A DNA stretch of 33,346 bases from Lachnospiraceae bacterium UBA7110. GTDB taxonomy: Bacteria; Bacillota; Clostridia; Lachnospirales; Lachnospiraceae. A model generated the notes under the pieces. That model did not search any database, had not been told where the DNA came from, and was given only the letters and a program-made list of their open reading frames with translations. Numbering within the stretch: the first letter of the stretch is position 1; each line of letters begins with the position of its first letter. Position numbers and translations under genes: made by a program. This document shows, in pieces, positions 6,770-14,750 of this stretch. Location: the NCBI GenBank assembly GCA_002492295.1, contig DKYC01000069.1:14119-47464 (forward strand). The letters run 5' to 3'.

Positions 6770-7806
6770 TATGAAAATTCCTCCATTATATCGGCTACCG
6801 TCTCTATTTTATCTGCGCGGTACGCATTGCTTCCGCAGAAAATCAGACCCTCGTCAAGATTGCCCTTCACCGCGTTCACAAGCGCCTCCGTGATACAGTA
6901 CGGCGTCGTTTCAGGCTTGCAGGTCGTGATGCACTGCCTGCATCCTCTCATAAACCGTTCCCCCTGCGCCACCTTATCCAAAAAAACATTGTGTATTGCG
7001 CGTCCCGGCATTCCGACTGGACTTTTCACAATCACGATATCCTCTTTTTTGGCATTGATATACGCCTGCTTATACGCATCCGACGCATCACACTCCTTCG
7101 TGGTCACAAAGCGCGTTGCAAGCTGCACCGCCTTCGCACCCATATCCAAATAATGCTCCATATCCGCACGCTCATAAACGCCTCCCGCTACCGCAACAGG
7201 CACCCCCATCTCATCCGCAAGCGCAATAATCTGCCTGACTTCATCGTCGTAATTTTTCGTATGCAAGACGGTATATTCCTCTATTTCGTCAATATGAAAC
7301 CCTAAATGTCCGCCCGCTGTCGGACCTTCTATCACAACCAAATCCGGCTTTCTGTCAAATTTTTTGCTCCAGTATTTGGCAATGACCGAAAGCGATTTTC
7401 TGCTGGAAACAATCGGTGCAATCTTGACATCCTGGGAAACTCCGGGGAGTGTCATGGGAAGCCCCGCACCTGATATAATGATATCAACGCCCGCGTCAAC
7501 AGCCGCCTTTACATACTCCTCATAATGCCTTGTCGCCACCATGATATTGACGCCGATTACGCCACCGTTTGCGATTGCCCTAGCCTTTCTGATTTCCTCA
7601 CCGATTGCCCTTAAATTGCATTCCAAAGGATGCCTGTCAAAATCCGGGTCACGGTAGCCGATCTGCGCCGTTGAAATCACGCCGATACCGCCCGCCGCCG
7701 CCACTGCCCCAGACAGTCCCGAAAGACTTACGCCCACGCCCATGCCGCCTTGTATCACTGGCAGCCGGGCTGTGAGATTTCCTATTTTTAATTCGTTTAC
7801 TTTCAT
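6769..7806 (-). CDS. nitronate monooxygenase-family flavoprotein in the fab operon
   Basis: A 345-residue FMN-dependent TIM-barrel protein of the nitronate monooxygenase / 2-nitropropane dioxygenase family, a relative of FabK. Visible landmarks are QGGMGVGVSL at the N-terminus, EGPTAGGHLGFH (the Gly-Gly-His region), VAVAGGVY and the phosphate-binding AVQLATRF. It differs from the second family member in the operon (fabK, 13290-14219) by a C-terminal cysteine cluster, G-C-R-Q-C-I-T-T-C followed by a fourth Cys, which could bind metal. Family members oxidise nitronates, but its place between accDA and fabH suggests a role linked to lipid synthesis, such as a second enoyl reductase or detoxification; this is inference. 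It is translationally coupled to fabH. Confidence 0.85.
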   Translation of the reverse strand: MKVNELKIGNLTARLPVIQGGMGVGVSLSGLSGAVAAAGGIGVISTAQIGYRDPDFDRHPLECNLRAIGEEIRKARAIANGGVIGVNIMVATRHYEEYVKAAVDAGVDIIISGAGLPMTLPGVSQDVKIAPIVSSRKSLSVIAKYWSKKFDRKPDLVVIEGPTAGGHLGFHIDEIEEYTVLHTKNYDDEVRQIIALADEMGVPVAVAGGVYERADMEHYLDMGAKAVQLATRFVTTKECDASDAYKQAYINAKKEDIVIVKSPVGMPGRAIHNVFLDKVAQGERFMRGCRQCITTCKPETTPYCITEALVNAVKGNLDEGLIFCGSNAYRADKIETVADIMEEFS

Positions 7807-7833
7807 TCAATTCATCCTTCTTTATGTCAGGAA

Positions 7834-9564
7834 CTAGAAATTTCTGAAACGCTTATAACGCTCAGCCGCAATCTCCTCGCCGCTCATGCCGTCATATTTC
7901 TTCAAAAACGCTTTCATATGCTCCTTCATATAACCCGCAATCGCAGCCGCGGTATTCTCGCCCGCGCCGCCAAATTCCGGTATAATTTCCTCAATCACGC
8001 CAAGCCGCTTTAAATCCTGCGCCGTGATATTCATGACCTCGCTTGCTTCCTGCGCCCGGCTCGAATCCTTCCAAAGAATGGATGCAAAGCCCTCCGGTGA
8101 AAGAATGGAATAGGTGGAATTTTCAAGCATCCAAACCTCGTTTCCGACTGCCGTCGCAAGTGCGCCGCCGCTGCCTCCCTCTCCTATGAGAATGCACAAA
8201 ACGGGCACCATTAAGCCTGACATTTCAAGCAGGTTTTTTGCAATCGCCTCACCCTGCCCGCGCTCCTCTGCCTCGATTCCACAGAATGCGCCGGATGTAT
8301 TGACAAAGCTTACGATTGGCCTGTTGAATTTTTCGGCCTGTTTCATCAGCCTCAGCGCCTTTCTGTAACCTTCCGGAAGCGGCATTCCGAAGTTGCGCTC
8401 CTGGCACTCTTCAAAGCTCTTTCCCTTCAAATCGGCAATCACTGTTACCGGCTGTCCGTCGAGGAAACCGATGCCGCCAATCAAAGCCTTATCATCATGA
8501 AATCCTCTGTCTCCATGTGCTTCCGTAAAGAAGTCGAATATATGTTCCATGTAGTCTGTTGCGGAAGGGCGGTCTACCTGTCTTACTGCCTTGACCTTTT
8601 CCCATGCCGTGCGCGGTGTGGAATTCCATGCCTGCTCTTTTAAGCTTTCGCTCAGCTCAAACTTCTCACCTGTATCCTCACAGAAATCGGCATAGGTTTT
8701 TGCTCCTGCGCATTTATGTGCTCTTAATAAAAAATGAATGGTCTTTTTCAGCTCGTCACGTTCCACAATACCGTCCACGAATCCGTGCTCTACCAGAAAC
8801 TCCGCTGTCTGAAAACCCTCCGGAAGCTCCTGCCCAATGGTCTGTTTAATGACTCTTGGTCCGGCAAATCCAATCAATGCTCCAGGCTCTGCCATAATCA
8901 CATCGCCAAGCATCGCAAAGCTCGCCGTCACACCGCCTGTCGTAGGATCGGTCAGAATAGAACAGTATAGCAATCCCGCATCACCGTGCTTTTTGATTGC
9001 AGCAGAAGTCTTTGCCATCTGCATCAGGGAAATAATACCTTCCTGCATTCGTGCGCCACCGGAACAACAGAACATAAATACGGGAAGCCCAAGCTCTGTC
9101 GCCCGCTCAATTGCCTTTGTAATCTTCTCACCTACAACGTGTCCCATACTGGACATCATAAACCGCGAATCGCACACGCCAAGCACAATATCGTCGCCAA
9201 ACACTTTGCACCGTCCAACGGTAACGGCTTCCTTTAATCCTGTCTTTTCGCGCGCTGCCGCAAGCTTTTCCTCATAACCGTTAAAGTCAAGCGGATTGCT
9301 TACCTCCATATCCTCAAACCACGGCTCAAAGGTCTTTGGATCTGCAACCATACGGATGCGGTTGTTTGTCTTGACACGGAAATATCCGCCGCATTCGTAG
9401 CAGATATATTTGTGCTTTACAACACGCTCACGCTCTACCATTTTTCCGCATTTCGGGCACTTGATACGTTTTTCTTCCAATGCGGGTGCCTCGGCAGCCG
9501 CCTCCGTGTCGCTTCCCTCCGACTTGTTTCTGAGCTTTTCCTCCAGTTTATTATATAAATTCAT
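7834..9564 (-). CDS. accDA: acetyl-CoA carboxylase carboxyltransferase, fused beta-alpha
   Basis: A 576-residue natural fusion of the AccD (beta, about 1-285) and AccA (alpha, about 300-576) subunits. It moves the carboxyl group from carboxybiotin on AccB to acetyl-CoA, giving malonyl-CoA. The beta half has the zinc ribbon (Cys36, 39, 55, 58) and CSGGARMQEG; the alpha half has HGDRGF, LKGKSFEE and the oxyanion region IGEGGSGGALA. Fusion of the two chains occurs in a number of Clostridia. Start is uncertain: ATG at 9564 has GGAG 7 bases upstream, ATG at 9588 has AAGAGG 10 bases upstream; both are in frame. The neighbours usually found with it, accB and accC, are missing here. Confidence 0.95.
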   Translation of the reverse strand: MNLYNKLEEKLRNKSEGSDTEAAAEAPALEEKRIKCPKCGKMVERERVVKHKYICYECGGYFRVKTNNRIRMVADPKTFEPWFEDMEVSNPLDFNGYEEKLAAAREKTGLKEAVTVGRCKVFGDDIVLGVCDSRFMMSSMGHVVGEKITKAIERATELGLPVFMFCCSGGARMQEGIISLMQMAKTSAAIKKHGDAGLLYCSILTDPTTGGVTASFAMLGDVIMAEPGALIGFAGPRVIKQTIGQELPEGFQTAEFLVEHGFVDGIVERDELKKTIHFLLRAHKCAGAKTYADFCEDTGEKFELSESLKEQAWNSTPRTAWEKVKAVRQVDRPSATDYMEHIFDFFTEAHGDRGFHDDKALIGGIGFLDGQPVTVIADLKGKSFEECQERNFGMPLPEGYRKALRLMKQAEKFNRPIVSFVNTSGAFCGIEAEERGQGEAIAKNLLEMSGLMVPVLCILIGEGGSGGALATAVGNEVWMLENSTYSILSPEGFASILWKDSSRAQEASEVMNITAQDLKRLGVIEEIIPEFGGAGENTAAAIAGYMKEHMKAFLKKYDGMSGEEIAAERYKRFRNF

Positions 9565-9627
9565 CGGAAATCTCCGCTTTCTTTCCATAACAGCCAAACC
9601 TCTTTTCTACTTTTTATTTACGGCATT

Positions 9628-10059
9628 TCAGTCGCCGACTGCAAAGGTCAGTTCCGCCTTGCAGACAACCTTTCCGTTCACCGTCGCTGTCGCCTCGCCG
9701 ATGCCAATCGGTCCCTTTACCTTCACGATTTTTGTCTCAAGCATCAGCACGTCGCCGGGATGCACTTTCTGCTTAAACCGCGCCTTATCAATTCCTACAA
9801 AATAAGCAGTCTTTCCCTTCCATTCGGGCATCCCCAAAATAGCAACCGCACCAACCTGTGCAAGCGCTTCTATGATAAGAACGCCGGGCATAACAGGATT
9901 TCCGGGGAAATGTCCCGCAAAATACGGCTCATTAAAGCTTACGCACTTTTTACCGAGCGCACGTTCTCCCTCGTCAAGCTCTTCAATCGTATCAATGAGC
10001 ATAAACGGCTGTCTGTGGGGAATAATCTCCATAATTTCTTTTGCTGTATAAACCGACAT
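9628..10059 (-). CDS. fabZ: 3-hydroxyacyl-ACP dehydratase
   Basis: A 143-residue hot-dog-fold dehydratase that converts 3-hydroxyacyl-ACP to trans-2-enoyl-ACP. Catalytic His50 is in FAGHFPGNPVMPGV and Glu64 in LIIEALAQ; the HRQPFMLID block precedes them. It lies 148 bases downstream of fabF, a gap holding a tandem near-palindrome and a 33-codon open frame that ends directly at this gene's ATG (TAAATG). A ribosome binding site AAAGGAG lies about 15 bases ahead of the ATG, slightly far. Next gene, accDA, starts within about 40-65 bases. Confidence 0.97.
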   Translation of the reverse strand: MSVYTAKEIMEIIPHRQPFMLIDTIEELDEGERALGKKCVSFNEPYFAGHFPGNPVMPGVLIIEALAQVGAVAILGMPEWKGKTAYFVGIDKARFKQKVHPGDVLMLETKIVKVKGPIGIGEATATVNGKVVCKAELTFAVGD

Positions 10060-10163
10060 TTATATACCCTTACTCCTTTCTCTACATGCAAGTTTGTGCT
10101 TAACAGCACTAGCTTTCCGGATGAAAGTTTTCATTTTCAACCGGTCTTCCAGTGTTTTCATTA

Positions 10164-10203
10164 TGACACGCATGTCAGTTTTATTTTTATGACATGCGTG
10201 TCA
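10164..10203. repeat. 14-bp inverted repeat between fabF and fabZ
   Basis: TGACACGCATGTCA (10164-10177) and its exact reverse complement TGACATGCGTGTCA (10190-10203) flank a 12-base T-rich loop. Each arm is itself near-palindromic, and the flanks repeat in the same direction (…GTCAGTTTTTATT), so it also reads as two tandem 26-bp units. On the minus (transcribed) strand no T-run follows, so it is not a normal terminator of fabF; it could be an operator pair, an RNA processing site or a folded mRNA element. It occupies the place where accB normally lies. Confidence 0.75.
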
Positions 10204-10207
10204 GTTT

Positions 10208-11443
10208 TTATTCCGCATATTTTTTCACGATGATGCTTGCGTTATGTCCGCCAAATCCAAGAGAATTGCTGAGTGCGTATGTGATTTCTTCCTCATAGCT
10301 CTCCTTGCAATAATTCAAATCCAGCTCCTCCTCGCTCTCCTGCAGGCCCACGGTTTTATGAATAAATCCTTCCTCGATTTCTTTTACGCATGCCACAAAC
10401 TCAACCGCGCCCGCGCCTCCGAGCAAATGGCCTACCATTGACTTTGTGGAATTGATTTTGATATTCTTTGCGTGTTCACCGAATGCGCTCTTGATTGCCC
10501 TTGTCTCAAACAAATCATTGTGGTGCGTGCTTGTACCGTGCGCATTAATATACGTAATGTCTGCAGGTGCAATGCCCGCGTCATCAATCGCATTTAACAT
10601 TGCCCTTGCCGCGCCGGAACCATCCTCCGCGGGAGAGGTAATGTGGAATGCATCCGCAGAACAGCCATATCCTACGACCTCCGCGTAAATCCTCGCGCCT
10701 CTTGCCTTTGCATGCTCAAGCTCCTCCAGCACGACAATACCTGCGCCCTCGCCCATGACAAATCCGCTTCTGTCCTTGTCAAACGGAATCGAGCAGCGTG
10801 TCGGATCCTCACTGGAAGAAAGCGCGGTAAGCGCCGAAAATCCACCGATTCCTAACGGTGTAATCGAGCTCTCCGTACCGCCTGCGAGCATAATATCGGC
10901 ATCACCGTACTGAATGGTCCTAAATGCCTCTCCAATAGAATTTGTACCTGTTGCGCATGCCGTTACGACATTGATGTTCTTTCCTTTTAGGCCAAAAATA
11001 ATGCTGACATTTCCTGCAGCCATATTGGAAATCACAAGCGGCACAAACAGCGGGGAAAGCTTTGAGGGTCCTTTCTCCACAAGCTTTGTATGCTCACGCT
11101 CCATCGCCTGCAGGCTGCCAACGCCGTTTCCAATCGAACAGCCGACACGGAAAGCGTCCTCCTTCTCCATGTCAATCCCCGCATCCTCAAGCGCTTCCTT
11201 TGACGCCGCAACCGCAAACTGACAGAACTGCTCCATCCTGCGTGCCGCCTTCTTATCCATATAAGCTGTCGGATCAAAGTCCTTCACCTGCGCCGCCACC
11301 TTACATTTATAATCGGACGCGTCAAAATAAGAAATCCTGTCGAATCCGATTTTTTCCTGCTTAATGCCTTCCCAAAAAGCTTCTACGCTGTTTCCAATCG
11401 GAGTGATTGCACCCATACCTGTTACTACTACTCTTTTCTTCAT
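10208..11443 (-). CDS. fabF: beta-ketoacyl-ACP synthase II
   Basis: A 411-residue KAS II. It extends acyl-ACP by two carbons through decarboxylative condensation with malonyl-ACP. The Cys-His-His triad is visible: Cys163 in VVTACATGTN, His302 in NAHGTSTHHND and His339 in SMVGHLLGGAG; the Lys of NSTKSM is also in place. The ATG at 11443 is chosen over one at 11464 because the family begins MKKRVVVTG and an A/G-rich ribosome binding site (AAAGGAAAGAG) precedes it. Confidence 0.97.
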   Translation of the reverse strand: MKKRVVVTGMGAITPIGNSVEAFWEGIKQEKIGFDRISYFDASDYKCKVAAQVKDFDPTAYMDKKAARRMEQFCQFAVAASKEALEDAGIDMEKEDAFRVGCSIGNGVGSLQAMEREHTKLVEKGPSKLSPLFVPLVISNMAAGNVSIIFGLKGKNINVVTACATGTNSIGEAFRTIQYGDADIMLAGGTESSITPLGIGGFSALTALSSSEDPTRCSIPFDKDRSGFVMGEGAGIVVLEELEHAKARGARIYAEVVGYGCSADAFHITSPAEDGSGAARAMLNAIDDAGIAPADITYINAHGTSTHHNDLFETRAIKSAFGEHAKNIKINSTKSMVGHLLGGAGAVEFVACVKEIEEGFIHKTVGLQESEEELDLNYCKESYEEEITYALSNSLGFGGHNASIIVKKYAE

Positions 11444-11487
11444 CTTTTCTCTTTCCTTTCCCAAATGCGGCTATCCGTAAGTCTCCT

Positions 11488-12228
11488 TTACATTGACATA
11501 CCGCCGTCAACACACAGTACCTGTCCCGTGATGTAATTTGAGCTCTCTCCCGCAAGGAATAACACCGTCTCCGCAATATCCTTTGTGCTTCCCACTTTAC
11601 CCATCGGTATCATTGCCGAAAGCCCCTTCTTTGCGTCCTCTGTCATATTTTTTGTCATATCCGTGTCAATAAAGCCCGGCGCCACCGCATTGACGTTGAC
11701 GCCGCGGCTTGCAAGCTCTCTTGCCACACTCTTGGTTAATCCGATAACGCCCGCCTTTGACGCGGAATAATTTGCCTGTCCCGCATTTCCAAGCACACCG
11801 CTTACGGATGCGATATTAATGATTTTACCGCCTCTTTGCCTGATAAAGCTGCGCGAGAGATGTTTTATCATGTTAAAGGTGCCCTTTAAATTTGTGTTAA
11901 GCACCGCGTCGTAATCCTCCTCGCTCATACGCATAATCAGATTATCCCTTGTGACGCCTGCGTTGTTTACGAGAATGTCCACTTTTTTGTATTTTTCCAG
12001 CACGGTCTTAACAAACGCCTCACTTGCGGCATAATCGGAAACATTACACTGTACTGCCTCCGCGCTGCCCCCGTTTTGGGTAATTTCCGAAACGACTTCG
12101 TCCGCCGCGTCCTTGGAACCATTATAATTTACAATTACCGTAGCGCCGTTTTTTGCAAGCGTGAGCGCTATCTCACGCCCAATGCCACGCCCTGCCCCCG
12201 TTACGAGAGCGACTTTTCCTTTTAACAT
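11488..12228 (-). CDS. fabG: 3-oxoacyl-ACP reductase
   Basis: A 246-residue NADPH-dependent short-chain dehydrogenase. The cofactor motif TGAGRGIG is at residues 10-17, NNAG at 88-91, and the catalytic Ser141, Tyr154 and Lys158 are in IASVSG and NYSASKAG. It reduces 3-oxoacyl-ACP to 3-hydroxyacyl-ACP. The ATG at 12228 fits the family N-terminus (MLKGKVALVTG); the in-frame ATG at 12303 would add 25 unrelated residues. About 106 bases separate it from fabD; that gap contains a 12-codon open frame overlapping the fabD stop (ATGA at 12335-12338) with a good GGAG ahead, which may be translated by coupling but has no known role. Confidence 0.97.
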   Translation of the reverse strand: MLKGKVALVTGAGRGIGREIALTLAKNGATVIVNYNGSKDAADEVVSEITQNGGSAEAVQCNVSDYAASEAFVKTVLEKYKKVDILVNNAGVTRDNLIMRMSEEDYDAVLNTNLKGTFNMIKHLSRSFIRQRGGKIINIASVSGVLGNAGQANYSASKAGVIGLTKSVARELASRGVNVNAVAPGFIDTDMTKNMTEDAKKGLSAMIPMGKVGSTKDIAETVLFLAGESSNYITGQVLCVDGGMSM

Positions 12229-12334
12229 TTCAATACCTATGCCTTCCTTGAAAAATGCCTGTCCTTCAAGACATTCTTCGGCATGAAGCTTTAGATTTCT
12301 CAAGCTGCGTCTTTTGCAGGCTTAGAAAATCTCT

Positions 12335-13243
12335 TCATGCTAGTTTCTCCAAATCTTCTATTTTATCTATATTAATGCACTTAACGTCTTTATTAATCTT
12401 TCTCATAAAGCCGCTAAGGGTTTTTCCCGGTCCTATTTCAATAAACGTGTCAACACCGTCCGCAATCATCTTTTCAATTGTCTGCTGCCAGCATACGGAA
12501 TTGGACACCTGCTTCTCCAAAAGCTCCTTAATTGGCGCTTTGTCATTTACATCAGTCGCATTCACATTGCTGATATACGGGATTGACGGATTGCGCAGTT
12601 CGATACTTTTAAGCTCTGCGCCAAGCTTCTCGCCAGCGCCCCTCAAAAGCTCTGAGTGGAACGGACCGCTTACCTTAAGCGGTACACAGCGCTTTGCGCC
12701 TGCTTCCGAAAGCGCCTGCGCTGCCGCCGCCACTGCTTTTTCCTCCCCGGTAATGACAATCTGTCCGGGGCAGTTATAATTTGCTACTGTCACAATCCCC
12801 TCTGTCGCCGCACAAATCTCATTTATTTTCTCACTGTCAAGTCCAAGCACCGCCGTCATCGCGCCGCCCACAGGATACGCCTCCTGCATGAAAATGCCGC
12901 GCTTTCTGATAATATGGAACAAATCCTTCAAATCCATAACATCCGCCGCCGCAAGTGCACCGTACTCTCCAAGGCTTAAGCCTGCCGTAATATCCGCCTT
13001 AATACCCTTTGACTCAAGCACCTTTAAGATTGCCACCTCATCTGCAAGCATTGCAATCTGCGTATATTCCGTAATATTGATGTTCTCATTCTCCTCGAAG
13101 CAAAGCTTTTCCATATCAAGCCCTGATGCTTCGCCCGCAAGCGCAAACACTTCCTTTGCCTCACTGTATGTATCATAAAAATCCTTTCCCATGCCAACGT
13201 ACTGGGAACCCTGACCAGGGAAAATAAATGCTGTTTTGCTCAT
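12335..13243 (-). CDS. fabD: malonyl-CoA:ACP transacylase
   Basis: A 302-residue acyltransferase that moves malonyl from CoA to ACP. Active-site Ser90 lies in GLSLGEYGAL and His196 in SGPFHSELL; the N-terminal FIFPGQGSQ motif is also present. Full length for the family. It lies 46 bases downstream of fabK in the operon. Confidence 0.97.
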   Translation of the reverse strand: MSKTAFIFPGQGSQYVGMGKDFYDTYSEAKEVFALAGEASGLDMEKLCFEENENINITEYTQIAMLADEVAILKVLESKGIKADITAGLSLGEYGALAAADVMDLKDLFHIIRKRGIFMQEAYPVGGAMTAVLGLDSEKINEICAATEGIVTVANYNCPGQIVITGEEKAVAAAAQALSEAGAKRCVPLKVSGPFHSELLRGAGEKLGAELKSIELRNPSIPYISNVNATDVNDKAPIKELLEKQVSNSVCWQQTIEKMIADGVDTFIEIGPGKTLSGFMRKINKDVKCINIDKIEDLEKLA

Positions 13244-13289
13244 TCCATGTGCCTTTCTCTGATATAACGTACATATGTTTATGAACGTC

Positions 13290-14219
13290 CTAAAATGTTT
13301 TGTTTAATAACTCCATGCCCTCTGACATAATTTCGTCGATAATTTCCTTACAGGGCTGTTCCTTCTTGACAAGCCCTGCAATCTGACCTGCCATAATGGT
13401 ACCGTTTACAACGTCACCCTCTACAACTGCTTTTCTCAAAGAACCAAGCGTAAGCTTTTCCAGTTCCATAAGGTCTGCGCCGTCCTTTTCCAATTTTAAA
13501 TATTCCTTTGTCATCTTGTTGCGGATACTCCTTACGGGATGACCTGTCGAAAGCCCGGTCACTGCCGAGTCAATATCCTTTGCCTTGATTAACATCGCCT
13601 TGTACTTCTCATGCACAATGCACTCCGTCGCTGCCACAAAACGCGTACCCATCTGTACGCCCTCCGCGCCAAGCATAAATGCTGCTGCAAAACCTCTGCC
13701 GTCCGCAATGCCACCGGCAGCGATTACAGGAATATTTACGGCGTCCACTACCTGCGGCACAAGCGCCATTGTCGTAGTCGAGCCGATGTGTCCGCCGCTC
13801 TCGGTGCCCTCCGCCACTACCGCGTCCGCACCGCCGCGCTCCATCAGCTTTGCCAGTGCCACACTCGCAACAACGGGAATGACTTTCACATTAGCTGCTT
13901 TCCACATTTCCATGTATTTTGCCGGATTGCCTGCGCCCGTGGTAACGACTTTCACACCCTCGTCCACAACGACTTTGGCAATCTCATCCGCCTCGGGATT
14001 CATCAGCATGATATTCACGCCAAACGGCTTGTCCGTCTGCGCCTTTGCCTTTTGGATCTGCTCCCTGACAAACGATGCGGGCGCACCGCCGGCGCCGATA
14101 ATTCCCAAACCGCCGGCTTCTGACACGGCTGCTGCAAGCTCATGCGTCGCAACCCATGCCATACCGCCCTGTATAATAGGATATTCAATTCCTAAAATCT
14201 CTGTAATTCTTGTTTTCAT
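13290..14219 (-). CDS. fabK: enoyl-ACP reductase II, FMN-dependent
   Basis: A 309-residue FabK. It carries out the last reduction of each elongation cycle (trans-2-enoyl-ACP to acyl-ACP) with NAD(P)H and FMN, replacing FabI and so giving natural triclosan resistance in organisms that rely on it. Landmarks: QGGMAWVA near residue 17, GVNIML near 66, EGTESGGHIG near 137, AAGGIADGRG near 167 and GVQMGTRF near 186. Its ATG overlaps the acpP stop by one base (TAATG), which couples reductase synthesis to ACP synthesis. No fabI is in the window. Confidence 0.95.
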   Translation of the reverse strand: MKTRITEILGIEYPIIQGGMAWVATHELAAAVSEAGGLGIIGAGGAPASFVREQIQKAKAQTDKPFGVNIMLMNPEADEIAKVVVDEGVKVVTTGAGNPAKYMEMWKAANVKVIPVVASVALAKLMERGGADAVVAEGTESGGHIGSTTTMALVPQVVDAVNIPVIAAGGIADGRGFAAAFMLGAEGVQMGTRFVAATECIVHEKYKAMLIKAKDIDSAVTGLSTGHPVRSIRNKMTKEYLKLEKDGADLMELEKLTLGSLRKAVVEGDVVNGTIMAGQIAGLVKKEQPCKEIIDEIMSEGMELLNKTF

Positions 14220-14452
14220 TACGCGTTTACGCCCTTTGCTTTCATGTAATCAATAACGGAACCGACTGTTGTAATCTTCTCCAAATCCTCGGAAGGAATT
14301 TCCACACCGTACTCTTCCTCAAATGCCATTACAAGCTCAAATAAGTCAAGGGAGTCTGCCTCTAAGTCCTCCTTGAAGCGGGTAGCTTCTGTAATTTCCA
14401 CATCCTCAATATTCAGCTGCTCCTCAATGATTTCCTTTACTCTCTCTAACAT
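14219..14452 (-). CDS. acpP: acyl carrier protein
   Basis: A 77-residue, strongly acidic acyl carrier protein. Ser34 in the EADSLDLFEL motif is the site for the 4'-phosphopantetheine arm that carries the growing acyl chain. The ATG at 14452 is chosen over an in-frame ATG at 14503 because AGGAGA lies 8 bases ahead and the longer form would be translated from the operator region. It is the first gene of the fab operon, immediately downstream of the promoter and the three-palindrome array, so it should feel regulation first. Confidence 0.97.
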   Translation of the reverse strand: MLERVKEIIEEQLNIEDVEITEATRFKEDLEADSLDLFELVMAFEEEYGVEIPSEDLEKITTVGSVIDYMKAKGVNA

Positions 14453-14491
14453 GATAATTTGTCTCCTTTTTTCTTTTTTTATCGAATTTTG

Positions 14492-14536
14492 TTTGAAGGT
14501 CAAAAAGTTTGAATTTCAAATCTTTTGACTTTCAAA
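14492..14536. promoter_or_regulatory. triple FabT-like operator array in the acpP leader
   Basis: Three TTTGA-N3-TCAAA palindromes at 14492-14504, 14508-14520 and 14524-14536, each starting exactly 16 bases after the previous one. The pattern equals the half-sites described for streptococcal FabT. They lie just downstream of the predicted transcription start, where bound protein would block initiation or early elongation. A fourth partial copy (TTTGA-N3-TCATA, 14562-14574) lies between -35 and -10. Confidence 0.85.
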
Positions 14537-14551
14537 GTATTTACGTGATAC

Positions 14552-14580
14552 AGATTAACGCTTTGATTCTCATATGTCAA
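14552..14580 (-). promoter_or_regulatory. promoter of the fab operon
   Basis: Minus-strand TTGACA (14575-14580), 17-base spacer, TAATCT (14552-14557). The -35 is perfect and the -10 is weak. The start would fall near 14545, about 90 bases before the acpP ATG, leaving the palindrome array entirely in the leader. Confidence 0.6.
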
Positions 14581-14661
14581 GGAAAATTTTTACTTTTTCA
14601 AGAAATTTATTGTTTGTTTAGGATTTGTTAGGAAACGCTAACGAGAACTTTGACTGTTTCT

Positions 14662-14724
14662 GAAAACAGCCTTGCGAAACAACAGCTGTATTGGGAAAAT
14701 GCCGTGTTTCGTAAGGCTGTTTTT
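14662..14724 (-). terminator. terminator of the secreted repeat protein gene
   Basis: A 15-bp stem ACAGCCTTGCGAAAC (14666-14680) / GTTTCGTAAGGCTGT (14706-14720) with one G-T wobble and a 25-base loop, flanked by A- and T-runs on both sides. It lies just after the stop of the large secreted protein and isolates the fab promoter from it. Confidence 0.85.
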
Positions 14725-14750
14725 GTGATTCTAGGAAACAATACGATTCT

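Noticed and set aside
10164..10203. Reading the fabF-fabZ hairpin as a normal operon terminator
   Set aside because: The T-run lies on the plus side, while transcription is on minus; on the minus strand the hairpin is followed by TAATG rather than T.
13290..14219. Idea that fabK is a second nitronate monooxygenase
   Set aside because: Operon position right after acpP, translational coupling and the ESGGHIG/GGIADGRG blocks fit FabK better.
14504..14661. FapR operator or riboswitch upstream of acpP
   Set aside because: The palindromes fit the FabT pattern and not the FapR one, and no known riboswitch fold is apparent.
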